This document shows positions 48,241 to 60,594 of a stretch of 64,000 bases of DNA, in pieces. The notes under the pieces are model-generated. The model saw only the letters and a list, made by a program, of their open reading frames with translations, was not told the DNA's origin and searched no databases. How positions within the stretch are numbered: the first letter of the stretch is position 1; each line of letters starts with the position of its first letter. The position numbers and the translations under genes were made by a program. This stretch comes from Theocolax elegans. Lineage: Eukaryota > Arthropoda > Insecta > Hymenoptera > Cerocephalidae. The stretch is from assembly GCA_026168455.1 (NCBI GenBank), contig CM047426.1, positions 84,719,986-84,783,985 on the forward strand, in the 5' to 3' direction.

Positions 48241-51200
48241 CTTTGACGGACGACCTATCATTTCTTCGATGTTATTGGTTATAGTATTCGTTTATTTGAT
48301 TACGTCGTGACAGTGTTCTTTCATATACATAAATATATGAATTGAGTAATTAATAAACTATTAAGTATCAGTTAAACGCTAATGAAATACTAAGTTTTAT
48401 TTTAAAAAAAACGTGGTCAATTTTACCTATCGTATCTGTGCATAAAATGTAATACGAAAAGTTAAAATAAATCGATGATCGATTTTCCTGCGATATACAT
48501 TCAGTAGTACCAATTCGAGGAATAAATTTTCGTTAGCTATGCGTTCGGAAATAGAATACCTAAGGTTCAATTAGTTGCAAGTCTCTTATAGCCACGTAGA
48601 CGTCGCGTTAGTATCGAGGGACAGTAATATTTTTATACGCACGTATATACGTGTATATATGCAACTCGCTGTGCGAAAGGATAAATTTATACATATACTC
48701 GTAGAAAATCACGCGAAACCTTATACGAAGCTTACCTTTGCATGTACGCTTCAATAGCACGTATACTATCTTTGTGCCTATACAATTTGTTCTATATGTG
48801 ATCCATACCCAGTTATATATGTCGATCTATTTTTTCCTTTTTTTTCCTTGTTTCAGTTATTGCCATTATAAATTAAGAACGGCATTTATACGTCTACGTT
48901 AATGCATATTGTATACGAGGTTGCAAATGATATATACACCATGAAATAACTATCAATTATTGTTCACTTTGGAAGTTTTAATATATTTCTCTACTTTGTA
49001 CGGTTTTATGGATCTTGTTATTTTTGTGATTGTTCGCAATTTATAAATTGAATAACGAAAAATAAATCGAAATAGTTGTATGTAGAATAGATTTGCTATT
49101 TTTTAATTATATCCTGATTCACTTAAGATGCCTTTGAGAATTAAAGTACTTACTAAAAACTTTCTATTTTCTGTTATTATAGTGTAGAGTCAATAATTCA
49201 AAAATTATTACACTGGAATAGATTTATAAATAGTGATACCAAAAAATGTGTAAGAATAAGTATATTTAGACAGAAGGACAACAAAAAATGAAATAAAAGA
49301 CGCTTCTTCTTTCAACAATGATATTATACACTAAGCATAATTCGAAGAAGATTCGAGGACACAACTCGAAATCGAAATCTCAAAATCTCGCGTACCGCGT
49401 ACATACAATACGGAGCTCGGAGAAACGTAGCCAAGAAAAGAGCTGCATATACGTGTGAGACAAAAGCAAGAGGAGGATAAAAAAGCAGTCGCCGTGTGGA
49501 GCGAAAAAGAGACGGAGGGAAAGAGAGAAAGATAGGGATAAATAAAGGAATTAAGAGTTGCGATGCAATTGTAGGGAGAGAGAAAGAGGAAAAAGAAGAA
49601 GGAGAACGTACACGTGTACATAAACGCGTATATGCACTTCGGAAAGGGAAGAAAGCTCGATGCGTTTATACACAGAGAGGATCGCCGCCGTCGTCGCGCC
49701 AAAAAAAGGAGAGAGAGAGAGAGAGAGAGAGTGAGAGTAAAGGACTTCGACGCATCCTCTGGCGATCGTTCAAATGTTTAAACAAACGAGTAATTATCTT
49801 AACTCGATCTCGGGATCTTGAGGGTGTTCTCCTTTCTCCCGTACACCAATGCCGCAGTCTCTTCTGCTGGTTCTGGTGTTGGTGCTGTGCTAAGGTCGGT
49901 GCTCCTGTATAGTTTATTCCTCTTTCATGTGTTAGTATCACGCAGATAGGTATATAGGTGTACTCCTTGCCTCTTTATATACCACCCTCTTTGTCTCGTA
50001 AAATTATCTTACGATTTTCTCCGATTATATACGAATTGAAAATTGCTCGTGTATTCGCGCTATCGAGATTATTATCCAATAACATGGAGATTACGTTTTT
50101 AAGCTTACCCGAGATCAATTTATTATAAAATTCGTGAATTTTTTTAATCGTTCCCAAAACACTTCTCCAATCGCACTTACATCAGTGACCTTGAATATAC
50201 TATTACCCTAGGTTTTATCGATGCGTATACATGCTTTACACGCTGTCCAGACCTTACTTATTACGTGCGTTCCACGATTATTCAGTAAAACATGGAATTA
50301 TCGTCGTTGTTATACACGATTTGTAAAAATAATACAGTATGGTGCACTATAACCTCCACCTATACGGACTCGAAGAATAATGTTTAAAGTAAAGAAAGTA
50401 AGTTTCTTAACTTGAAGTTCGCTTCCTTGATAATACTATAATTTATGTAACATCGGTAGGCGATCACAAAAGTTCGTACATTCTATACTAGTGTCATATA
50501 TAATTATCTTTTACCCATCCAATTTTTTGCTCTTACACAGTACGTTGTAAGAGTGCAAATTTGAAAAGAAAAAAATATGTGGCAAAAATAATATAATACT
50601 CTTCATATATATTAGAAAAATTAACTTTAACTTCACATTGATTAAACCAAACTTGAATTTAATTTTCACTGCATCAATTCAAATGCTCTTAAACTATAAT
50701 TTTATAAACTGAATGAGAAAATGATTAACTTTCTCATTGCTTGAAGCCATTAATTATTGTTTATAGTTATCTTAATAATACTCTTAGTTTTTATTTTAAT
50801 ATACTTGAACAATTTTTCATTTGGTTCGAATTTAGTTCATGTATATATTTAAATTAACTAGTTAAATTAAATTTTTAAAACGTTCATCACATTATATAAT
50901 ATATCTTGCTATTTAAAAAATATTATCCTTATTTTAAATTGTGCATTTCAAGATTATTACAAAAATGTTATTTATCATTCCAAAGATCTCGCCAATACGA
51001 TTATGAAATTATACAAGTCGTGGAGGGAGCTTAAATCGCAAATGCGTGTTATTTATACATCACTCCGTAAGTAAGTAATAATTACAATATCTACTGCGAT
51101 AGTAAATACAACGTGAACCGAGTACACAACGATTACAAAGTGCACCCTTATATATGCGACCCAAAGAAAAATGAAGCGAGTATTTAACAAAAAAGAAACT

Positions 51201-51900
51201 AAGAAAATAATAATACGGTTTAGCATGCGTATACAAAGTATATCGATAATCGATTTTCGCTTTCTCCTTTTTCTTTTCACGATACAAACCAATCATTTTT
51301 GATAATCCACTATTATACCAATAGTATATTTCTATGAGCTCCGTTAATTAATAAATGAAAATTGATTTCTTTCCGACGTTATTGTCAAAAGCAACAATTA
51401 CATATGCGAAGCTAATTTTCTTTTTGGATTACAGCGCGTACAAACTCGCTCAACTAATTATTAATTATTTTTGTTTCTTTTAATCTTGATTAATCAGTAA
51501 AGTATATACTGCATGGTTAAATTATTAAGTACTTTAAAAATTTACAGTGAACTAACAAAATATTTTTTAATAACCTCGAGGGTATGTATATATTATAAAA
51601 TTGTTATATTATGAGTTAAATATGTTATGTGAAATTTGAGGATTGAAATTCACAGATTACGTCTATAATTTATTTGTCGAAGGATTTTCAAGGATTTGTT
51701 ACGACATGTACGATCTTCGTCGAAAGGTTATTTCAGAAATCTGTTGATCAATAGGCTCATCCAATATACGTGTTGTCCTCGTGAGATACACGAATGAAGA
51801 ATAGTCATTCATCTTAGTAAATTGAATCAGCCTTTGGCAAGCTCCCACATTTAATAGAAATACTCACTTACAAGCCAAGTGTATAAGAGGAACCCGATGT
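48241..51900. other. AT-rich stretch with a GA-rich island at 49330-49960
   Basis: Low-GC sequence either side of a GC-richer island with (GA)n at 49709-49731. The island ORFs are repeat-biased (Lys/Glu/Arg or Ser/Leu-rich). No gene, RNA or element was recognised. Confidence 0.45.
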
Positions 51901-53800
51901 AAAAATATACAAGTATAGGGTGCGATTATGCACGCGTCGTTTTAGACAACGAAGCGTGGTTGAATCGTCCCAAACAAACGGCGAAACATCGAAATGGATG
52001 GCGAATCCGCGGCGTCGACAGCGGCACCCGTCAGTAATAGAAACGACACGGAGCTTAAAAACCCTCGAGTGGGTTTTTTTATGAGAATGAAATTAGCCCT
52101 GAAATGTGCCGAGAAAAAAATAATGTGGCACACAAGGAGGACTACTGCTGATGTTGCGGCGCATACAAGAGAGTAAGAATATATCTTTTCCTTTCTTCCG
52201 TGCAACAAGCGCAAGGGATCATCCCGTTAAACGGATCCCTGCTTATATTTGTGTGTTTTCCGCTTCTTCTTTTCGCCCTCTTCCACTCTCTATCTTTCTC
52301 GCTCTCTCTTTCTTGGTTTGTCTTTCCAGGCCCTCGTTGGGCTTTCTTCTGTCTCTTTATTATCAGTTCTTCCCTTTTTACTGACAGTCGGCGAATAGTT
52401 TTCTGGGATTGCGCGGGCGCATCCTTTTGTCCTGGAATTATCCCGGTGTGTAGCTTTTCGAGCTCTACCGCGGGGGGAGAGAGAGAAATAAAAGAAAAAG
52501 AGGCGCCGCCTTTGCAGCTACTTTAAAGGATTCGGGAGAAAACTTGCGCGAACGCAGACGCTCTCCTTTTCCGCTCGATGCGCTCTCGCGTTTGCCCTAT
52601 TGCACGCGTTTTTCTTTCCGCTGTCTTTATTTCCACCGCTCCTTCCCCTCCCGCTCTCGTCGTATGATAGGGTCTTTCTAACTGATTTTTCTATCAAGTC
52701 GAGGGCGTACTCTTTTGTACTGCGTTATATGGTGTTGAAAATTTCCATTGTGCACCTGGAGATTTGCTTTGGATCTCATTTCTATGAGTGCGCATTCAAT
52801 TGTGCTAGGAAGAGAAAAGTGTAACTCCCTTTTTATTTGTTACATCTCCTTGTTTTTAAAAGTATTTAAATAAAATCGTTGATCTAAGCAATCGTTTAAA
52901 TATTCAAATTTACAGGTCAATCACGTCAAATTAGAATCATCATTCCGTATTTGATCGTATTCGATCAAGTGATTCGACACACTCGAATAAGAAATAAACG
53001 ACTGCGGGAGCGTTTAGACAGAAAATTTTAAATCATACTTGTTATAAAGGTATTTGCAATGTTTGGTTTAATACTTGTGAAAATAGAATTACCGCTGCAA
53101 ATAATCGTAAAGTATTAAATTTATCTTCTAAATGCTTTTTGCCTTTTTCGCACTAAGCTACCATTTAGGAAAAGGCAAATACCAAAAAAAAACGCGTTAA
53201 AAATCCTCTCGTTTCAAACGAACGCAACGCAATTACTTGATAAACCTTGCTTCAAAACCAGAAAAGCAATTGAGCGAAAGTTCCGCAAAAATCTTTGGCG
53301 CAACCACCTTTGCATAATAAGAAAAACCAACGAGCTGTGTGCGCGTGCGCGCGAGCGCGAGCGCGTGGAACGATGAAGGAAAAAAGAGAAAAATAAAAGA
53401 AGTACAGAGCGTAGATACGAGTAGATATCTCGTAACGAATCCCATCGTCGGAAATAATTGCTGCGGTCGGTACTCTTCTCTTTTCCTCTCCTTTGATGGA
53501 AAGTCGAACTGGTGCACGACACACGAGGAAGACGAGTCCGAAAAATGCCAACCTCGTAGCTACCGCCTTTCCTCTCCTGAATTCATATATATATATACCT
53601 TATGGATACGCGTACAAGACTAAACCTTTAAAAGATAATCCACTAGTGAGCTGCACGCGGAGTTTCTGTCGATCTATCGTTGCGGGAACTAGAACGATCC
53701 ACGAGTTCCATAGGTGCGTCGATGCGTCAAGCGTTCTCTCTCCATCGTATATATTAATATCTGGTGGTTCGGCTTCTGTTATACCGTTTTCTTCCTAACG
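51901..53800. other. Mixed region with a candidate 60-codon ORF
   Basis: 51940-52180 is complex, with a plus-strand ATG ORF at 51994-52176 of ordinary composition. 52190-52820 is CT-rich in parts. 52831-53210 is AT-rich. 53211-53800 is GC-richer and includes alternating CG-rich sequence at 53337-53367. No recognised gene. Confidence 0.35.
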
Positions 53801-55260
53801 TAATTACGAGTTCCACTTTATTAGTAATAATTTATCAAATGGTACGAATGATTTATCGATTAATTCATTTGAAAGCTTGTATAATCGATTAAAATGTTGT
53901 TTCAATTATTGCATTCCCTTTTCTTACTATATTTTACAGGTGTATACATAACTAATATAAGATTTTCATTTGACGTAATTAAATGATAACCAAAATAATT
54001 AAAAATAGTGTAATAATGCGTTTATAATGAAAATGTATATTTTTAAATTAATATCGATTACAATTTTGACTGCTGATAAATTCATACTCGTATTTAATTT
54101 AAATAAATCATATATATTATATTACAACGTATACCGTATAAAGTAAACAATTAACACAGTAAAAACGCAATCGAGTAATGGAAAAAAGGAAGAATGTTGA
54201 TTCAATTGGAACTTCCTGAAGGAAGGAGAGAGGTATATACCTATATATACACGTGCATCCCAGTTGGTAGGTAAAGCGACGTAAAAAATCCCCCGAGATA
54301 TGTCCATCCGATCCCGACATCCTGAATGAAACACTTCCACCCACGCGGAGAAACGCATAAAGCGAGAGGGAGAGAAGGGGACGTATATAACGAAAAGGTA
54401 GAAAGCCCTCGCCGACAAGAGGAGCCCGAGGAGGTAAAGGACAGCGTAGGACAGGAAGCACAGGAGGAAGACCACGGACCGAGGCAAAGATAGAGCCAGC
54501 GAGATAAGATGTACGTATTTATACGTTCGAGAAGCCGGCATACCGGCGGCTTTTATACTATGCTTACGCCTTGACAATAGTAATGGATACGTTTAATCCA
54601 ATTGGTCGGGAGCGGGCCGGTCCGGGTCTCTCTTTGACGAGCGACAAAACCCGAGTGACAGGGCCCCGGTGTACGCGCGCACGTATACACGTTCATGCGC
54701 ACGCCCGCGCACAATAACCGCATCGTATAATAACTCTCGAGAGACTCAGGTATATATATATAGATGTGTATATGCATCAAGAGAGACAGAGAGGGACAGT
54801 TCGAGAATGGCGGTACCGCTTAACCAATTTACGGGAGAATGCCCGGAAATTTGCTTAAAATTGGGCCCTAAACGAAAGGTACAGCGTAGACTCTGCGGGG
54901 TGCACTCCTCGAGTTTCAATTACCAATCTTCCCTTCTCTTCCTCTCTTTAGGTATATACCAACGAGCTTAATATTTTTCCTTTTTCGGCACTGGGGTATA
55001 TAATGCGCTTGTCGCGCGCCGCTTTGCATAAGTTGAGTGGGCTTAATAATTGACCGCTAATGGACTGTGAGACGCCGTCGGTGGGAGTGAGGCGCCTCTA
55101 TCTCTCTCTCTCTCTCTCTCTCGCTTCTCGGGGGAGGAGACGAGGATATCGATACCTATACACTTTCCCCCGTATACAAAAGTGAGGGATGCAATGGGCG
55201 TTACATTGACAATCGACATTTTACCAGGGCAGTCTTACGGATTTCTCGAGGATTAGCCGA
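53801..55260. other. AT-rich gap, then complex GC-richer island
   Basis: 53801-54170 is AT-rich. 54180-55250 is complex, with (CT)n at 55100-55123. Within it, 54960-55080 contains TTTGCATAAG and clustered ATTA/AATTG cores resembling POU and homeodomain sites. No gene was recognised. Confidence 0.35.
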
Positions 55261-56460
55261 GGATCTTACTGCTCAACATTCTTATTTAGGACTATTGCAT
55301 TAATCGAAAGATACATTATTTCCTTCTTATACGATCGTAACAGTGAAATAAGATTATTTTAATTGTGTAACTAAACAAATATTGCATACAATATTACAAG
55401 ATGTATTTTCGTTTTGTACATTTTTTCCGATTATTATATAAAATATCGTTATTGGATAAAGTCTAAATTCCTATAATTTTTATTCAACGTGGATAATTTT
55501 ATATTATTACGACGTATTGAATATTACTGATTAAAATATATATTGTAAATATCCAGTGTGAAATTTTAGCGGTTTCACGCAAAAAATTATATTTTCGATA
55601 TTATTTTGAATGCAAATGAATAAAGCTGCATTAATTTATTCGTATCGTATGTACATATTACATTATTGTACATTTATCCGAGTTTACATATATTAATTTG
55701 TCATTCATTTTCTGTCTCATATTTTTATCGTTAATTTTAAGTGTATTTATGTTTTCAGTTTAAAATATATAAACAGGCTTGAATTAATATATTAATTTTA
55801 TGTAAACATTGACAATATTCTTGTTCCCACGTGTAGGTATATAAATTGTAATAATTTTTAAATACGTTATTAAATGTACTATATATCGGTCACTGTATGG
55901 TGTAAAGTTAAACTCAATCGGTGTAATGCGAAAACAGTTGTAATAATATGATTCGTTGTTTATTTTTTAAAGAATGTTTTCAAAAGATTGTGTTTTTGTA
56001 AAAAAAAGATGTAAAATTGAGGCAACGAAAGGCAATCTATTCGATCGTAATGTTAAAGTTTTGAAATACAGTTCGACTCGAGATTAAATAAAATGTCAAA
56101 TGAAATTCCCAAATGAAAAATGAGTAAAACTCGTCAGTACGGGTAGGTATATAAATATATCAATAGTAAGATTGATCAAACCCACACACAAGGTATGTGC
56201 ATTTAATCGTCGAGAAGCTTCATCTTCCATCATGCCGAGGTTAAATCGTCCCCCGGTCGCGCGCGCCGAATCTACCGCAGAAACCCGTTCCACGAATAAT
56301 AATCGATAATGCATCTCGAGGTGCGCTGCGACCAAGAAAATCGCAGCGTTTTCGCGGAGAGGAAGCACCCACTGGCTCTCTTGCGCGCAAAAAGAAGCAA
56401 AAAGCGATATAAGCGAAGGCCAAGGCGGCGGAACGTCGGTCCAATCTGCTTAAGACATCT

Positions 56461-56503
<43 letters not shown>

Positions 56504-58360
56504 GGGGACCTACTCGTTGCTTCGCTCTCACTATCTCTTTCTCTCCGTTTTACTCGCGCAAGTCAATGGAAAAGTATCGTCCCAGCGAGCGAAAGAGAGA
56601 AAGAGAGAGAGACCCCGCGGGTTTGCGCCTGCGCCCGCGCGAGAAAGGTATGCGCTTGCGCGCCGCTTGGGACCACACACGCTGGCGCCACGGATCTGCC
56701 GACGCCGCCGCCACGTACATGAATCGAATCTTCGGACCGCTCGTGCTGCGAGATGCTGCGCCGCGATTTCGCTCGACGCTTATAGGAGGAGGAGAAGAAA
56801 GAGGAATATAACGATAAACGAGGAGAAAGGATTTCCGAAGCTCCAAGCATGTATAGTGAATAGAACTTGAGGCGATCGGTTTCCGATTTTCATTTTCCAA
56901 AATTAATTTAACAACTCTTCGTCACTTTATTTTTTTTTAATCTGACATATCAAAGTAAATGTACCAGTAGTGCAGACCATTAGAAAATTGGTTCTAGCAG
57001 ATGGTAGTTCCTGTAAATTAGGTGTTTATTACGTTATACCATGTTCAATGCAGGATAATTTTATAAATTTATATTTCGAAAATAGTTACATTAATAGTCA
57101 TTCAGGTGCATACATTATATCAGTTAGTTTTTGTAGTAATAAAAACATTTCTAGCGACGTCTTTAAAACAACAGCCAGACATTTAATTAAGTTTAAATCA
57201 TTTTTTGGATCTATACTGTTTAACCATCAGCTATTATAGAAATCTACGCATTTGTGCAGGTGTTATTTAAACGTCATATACGGATAACATAATTATTGAA
57301 ATAAATATTTATTATTGAATAGAAATATTATTGAACTAAATGTAAAATTATTAAATAATACACTATGATCCACCTTTTATTCCTATATATGTAGACCAGA
57401 ATGATTATATCATGGCCAAATACTGGTGCTTGAAACTCTTCTATAGTTCTTTAATTTATTATATTAAGTCAATATATTTTATTGTTTACAATAAATATTT
57501 TTCAAATATTAAGCAAATTCCTTTTATCAAGATTTTTAACTTTCATATTATAATTATTTGGAATATTTTATACGGTTTCCCGATAAGAATATACATAAGC
57601 TATAAACGTACGTTTCTATAATTTGATATACTCGTTGATACAGCTTTTAATTTTTATCAATAATTTAAAAAGTTTTCCAGTTTTTAAAACTTCATTTTGA
57701 TTATACGCATGATCTGTCAAATTTTTGTAACAATCCATTGAGGGTTAATGATGATTGGTGAAATGAATTAAAATTTATATGACGCTATATTTATACGTTC
57801 ATCGTAATAGTAAGTAAATACGCTTTTCCTACTAATGAAATACTACTGATATACCAACAAAATTTGACCATTTGTCGGTGCCTCGGTGGTAAGCATATCA
57901 CATTATATCTTAACAAGTTTATCTATACAAATCGAGCTTATTAACTACGAGCATTATCATATATAAGACAAAATAATCAAAGTTAATTCTCATATCGTTG
58001 TAAGAAAAGATTTATCTTTTACAAAACTTAATCTAACTCAGTCAAGTTATCCTAGTTGAATCCTATTACGTTATATATCGAACGATCTGAAAATTTCGTA
58101 ATGCCTCCGTCGGCTCACCGAAATCTTGTAAATCTTTGTATTGTCTGCAGATTTAAAATCAATCGTATAGTAAACGATGGTATTTTTAAAATATACATTT
58201 CACGAACCTTCAAGTGCAATGTTTTTACAATCTTTTTGCAATTTCGCAATAAGCACAAAATTTTATTTTTTTCCCGCATGTACTTGTAGTTTTACTAATT
58301 ATATTTAAGAAAAAGAGTAGTGCAGGGTGAAGTAGGATAAAATTGTACGAAAAGGAATAG
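55261..58360. other. AT-rich stretches around a GA-rich, GC-rich island (56190-56880)
   Basis: 55261-56190 and 56881-58360 are AT-rich, with short ORFs that show no coding signal. The island is CpG-containing and holds the (GA)n run at 56463-56499 plus CT and GA runs to 56612. Its ORFs are Arg/Glu/Ser-rich shadows of the repeats. Confidence 0.4.
56463..56499. repeat. (GA)18 microsatellite
   Basis: An uninterrupted GA run of about 37 bp inside a CpG-containing island; a potential GAGA-factor site cluster. Confidence 0.9.
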
Positions 58361-60480
58361 AGGGTACAAGAGGGGGGGGGGGGGTGAAGAGAGAGAGAGA
58401 GAGAGAAGAACGACGGGATGGGAGGTGGGTTGGGGGGCTACAGAAGGGATACAGAAGTCAGTGCGAGGATTAACAAATGGGCTTCTGTGTTCGAAAAGTC
58501 CCGAGTAAAGATAAAGCGAAAAGACGGGCGTGTATATAGAGAAAGAGTTGGAAGGATCGACGTGTGTAGGTGTATATATATGTATATATATGAGGTCGGG
58601 GCGCGAGGGGACAAATGGAAACACGGATGATTTCCGATTGGGAGTCGGGAGATCTCTGGTGGTTCCAGCGTGGAAATGATAATGAGAACCGAGAGGCAAG
58701 CAAGAGGCTGCGCAGGAGGTATATATAATACGACGGGAGGGAGCGGCAGAAGGCTGAGAACCAGAGTATAGGATCGAGGCAACGGGAAGAGAGATACACG
58801 TATAGGCATTAGGCCAGCTATAGTTATCTCATCTCAACGATCTCGAGTCTGAACGATCAGTGTTTTCGAAATGTTCCACGAGGAATTGACCGGGGTAGTT
58901 TTTGTCTCCCTGCCTCTATACCTCGAGCTCTCGAGCTCCTCGGGCTGCCTCTCGGACTAGGAGAAAGGGTTAGAAGCGCGTGCGCATTTGTATACATATA
59001 TATACATACATATACCTATATATATATATACCTATATACTATATATACCCACACGTACATAAGTATAGAGCGAGTCTCGAGTCTCTCGGTAAAATTCTGT
59101 ATACCTGGACGCAAGCGGCGCGACAAGACGGCTCCTCTCTACCTATTCGTGTGTGTGTGCGTGTAAACCCATAAGGACGACGACGCGCGATGACAGCTCG
59201 TGGCGCCACCACCCCCCGCAGTTAGCGGCGCGACGGGCCCCCTTCTTTCTCTCTTTCTCTTTCTCTTTCTCTTTCGCTCTTTCTTTACTTTTCGTTTCTT
59301 ATATATATATATCGTGTGTACACATATATACCTTTGACGATCCCTCTCTCTCTCTCTCCCTCTCTCCCTCTCGCGCGCGCGCTTTCGAGGTCCGAAAGAT
59401 TCTTTTGTTTCAGCCTCGTTAACGCGTTACCGAACCCACTATCTCTTCTCCCTTCTCTCGTTTTCGTTTTCGTGCTTCCTCTACTTCTTCTTCGTGTCTA
59501 TACGTACGTGTGTCTGTCCCCCCCCCCTCCCTCCCTCCCTCCGTGTGTGCGCGCGTGTACGTGTATGTGAGCGCCGATTGACCTGGAACGAGCTTGGCCA
59601 CGTGTAACTTTAACAGCGAGAAAGAGAGGTAAAGCTATACCTCTCACACTCTATTCCTCGTTTGTTTCGCGATTTAACGAAATGTCTTTTTAGTTTCCCC
59701 GATGTGTTACAATCAACGTTCTCGCTTTCTATACTTTTTACTCATCTAGCTCGTACTTTAAAAAAGCTGAACTGCAAGTCCACGCAGTTTGGTACGGTGT
59801 ATCGAGATAATTAATGTTTTTGGAAACGTATAGATTTTTAGTCGTTTGCGTTGACAGGAAGAATAATGGAAAAGGGGTGGTCAGTTTGGAGTGTCTATAT
59901 GTACGTGTATCTATGTAATCTACACAAACGGTTCTTAGAATTTCGGCTCAGGTATAAAGGGTATTAGGATAATGCGATTTTCTTAGTGTTACAGGATTTA
60001 GATAAGACAAATGCAATTAACGCAATGACATCCGGCTTTGCGATCCTCTTGGTTGAGCACCCGAAATTTCGACGTCCTTCACAACCCACTACTCGCGGTG
60101 GGTAAATTGTAAATTCAATCTATTTTTGTACTGCCGAACTACGGTGATTGTCCTTTATAATTATCAACTATATCCGTGTTTTACCTTTCAATTTATTTTG
60201 TTTTAAAAATAACAGTTAAAATATGATAATTTTAATGGTAGAAAATAAATCTCGTGTAACGTACCGTGCGAGCTTTCAACAAAAGGACTATGATATTTTT
60301 CACGAAATATTCAATTATTTTTATACGAAAAATCTGTGCAGTTGTTTTTTCAATATATTTGAATATCGCTATAAAACAGAAATAGGATATAGGTAAGGGA
60401 AAGTAAATTTTTAGAGTAATCAATCACCTAACCCTTTGTGTACCTGAAAGTGTACACAATGAAAACGACGAATTGGTAAA
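58361..60480. other. Island with G13, C10 and GA/CT microsatellites
   Basis: Contains G13 (58372-58384), (GA)n (58389-58406), (TA)n near 59018-59029, CT-rich arrays at 59245-59285 and 59343-59372, and C10 followed by CCCT repeats (59518-59543). The complex stretch between 58800 and 58980 is non-repetitive. 59660-60480 trends AT-rich. No gene was recognised. Confidence 0.4.
58372..58384 (+). repeat. G13 homopolymer
   Basis: Thirteen consecutive G on the plus strand, immediately followed by GA repeats. It is length-unstable and error-prone in assemblies. Confidence 0.85.
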
Positions 60481-60513
60481 TTCAAGGTATAATAAAAAGA
60501 AAAAAATTGATTT

Positions 60514-60594
60514 GATCCCACGTTATGACGGAACGTGGGGTGAATTTCCGTAAAAAAGACGTTTCTCTCACGAGCGGGATCCCACGTAATGACG
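60514..60594. promoter_or_regulatory. Paired 17-bp direct repeats with CACGT and TGACG cores
   Basis: GATCCCACGTTATGACG at 60514-60530 recurs as GATCCCACGTAATGACG at 60578-60594, with one mismatch. The first copy also belongs to a perfect inverted repeat, CCCACGTT at 60517-60524 and AACGTGGG at 60532-60539. CACGT is a bHLH/bZIP-type core and TGACG a CREB/ATF-type half site. The repetition of a whole composite motif suggests a factor-binding element; function is inferred. Confidence 0.4.

Noticed and set aside
49496..49912. Lys/Glu/Arg-rich 138-codon ORF
   Set aside because: It is driven by the GA-rich tract and has no domain, splice context or compositional sign of a real protein.
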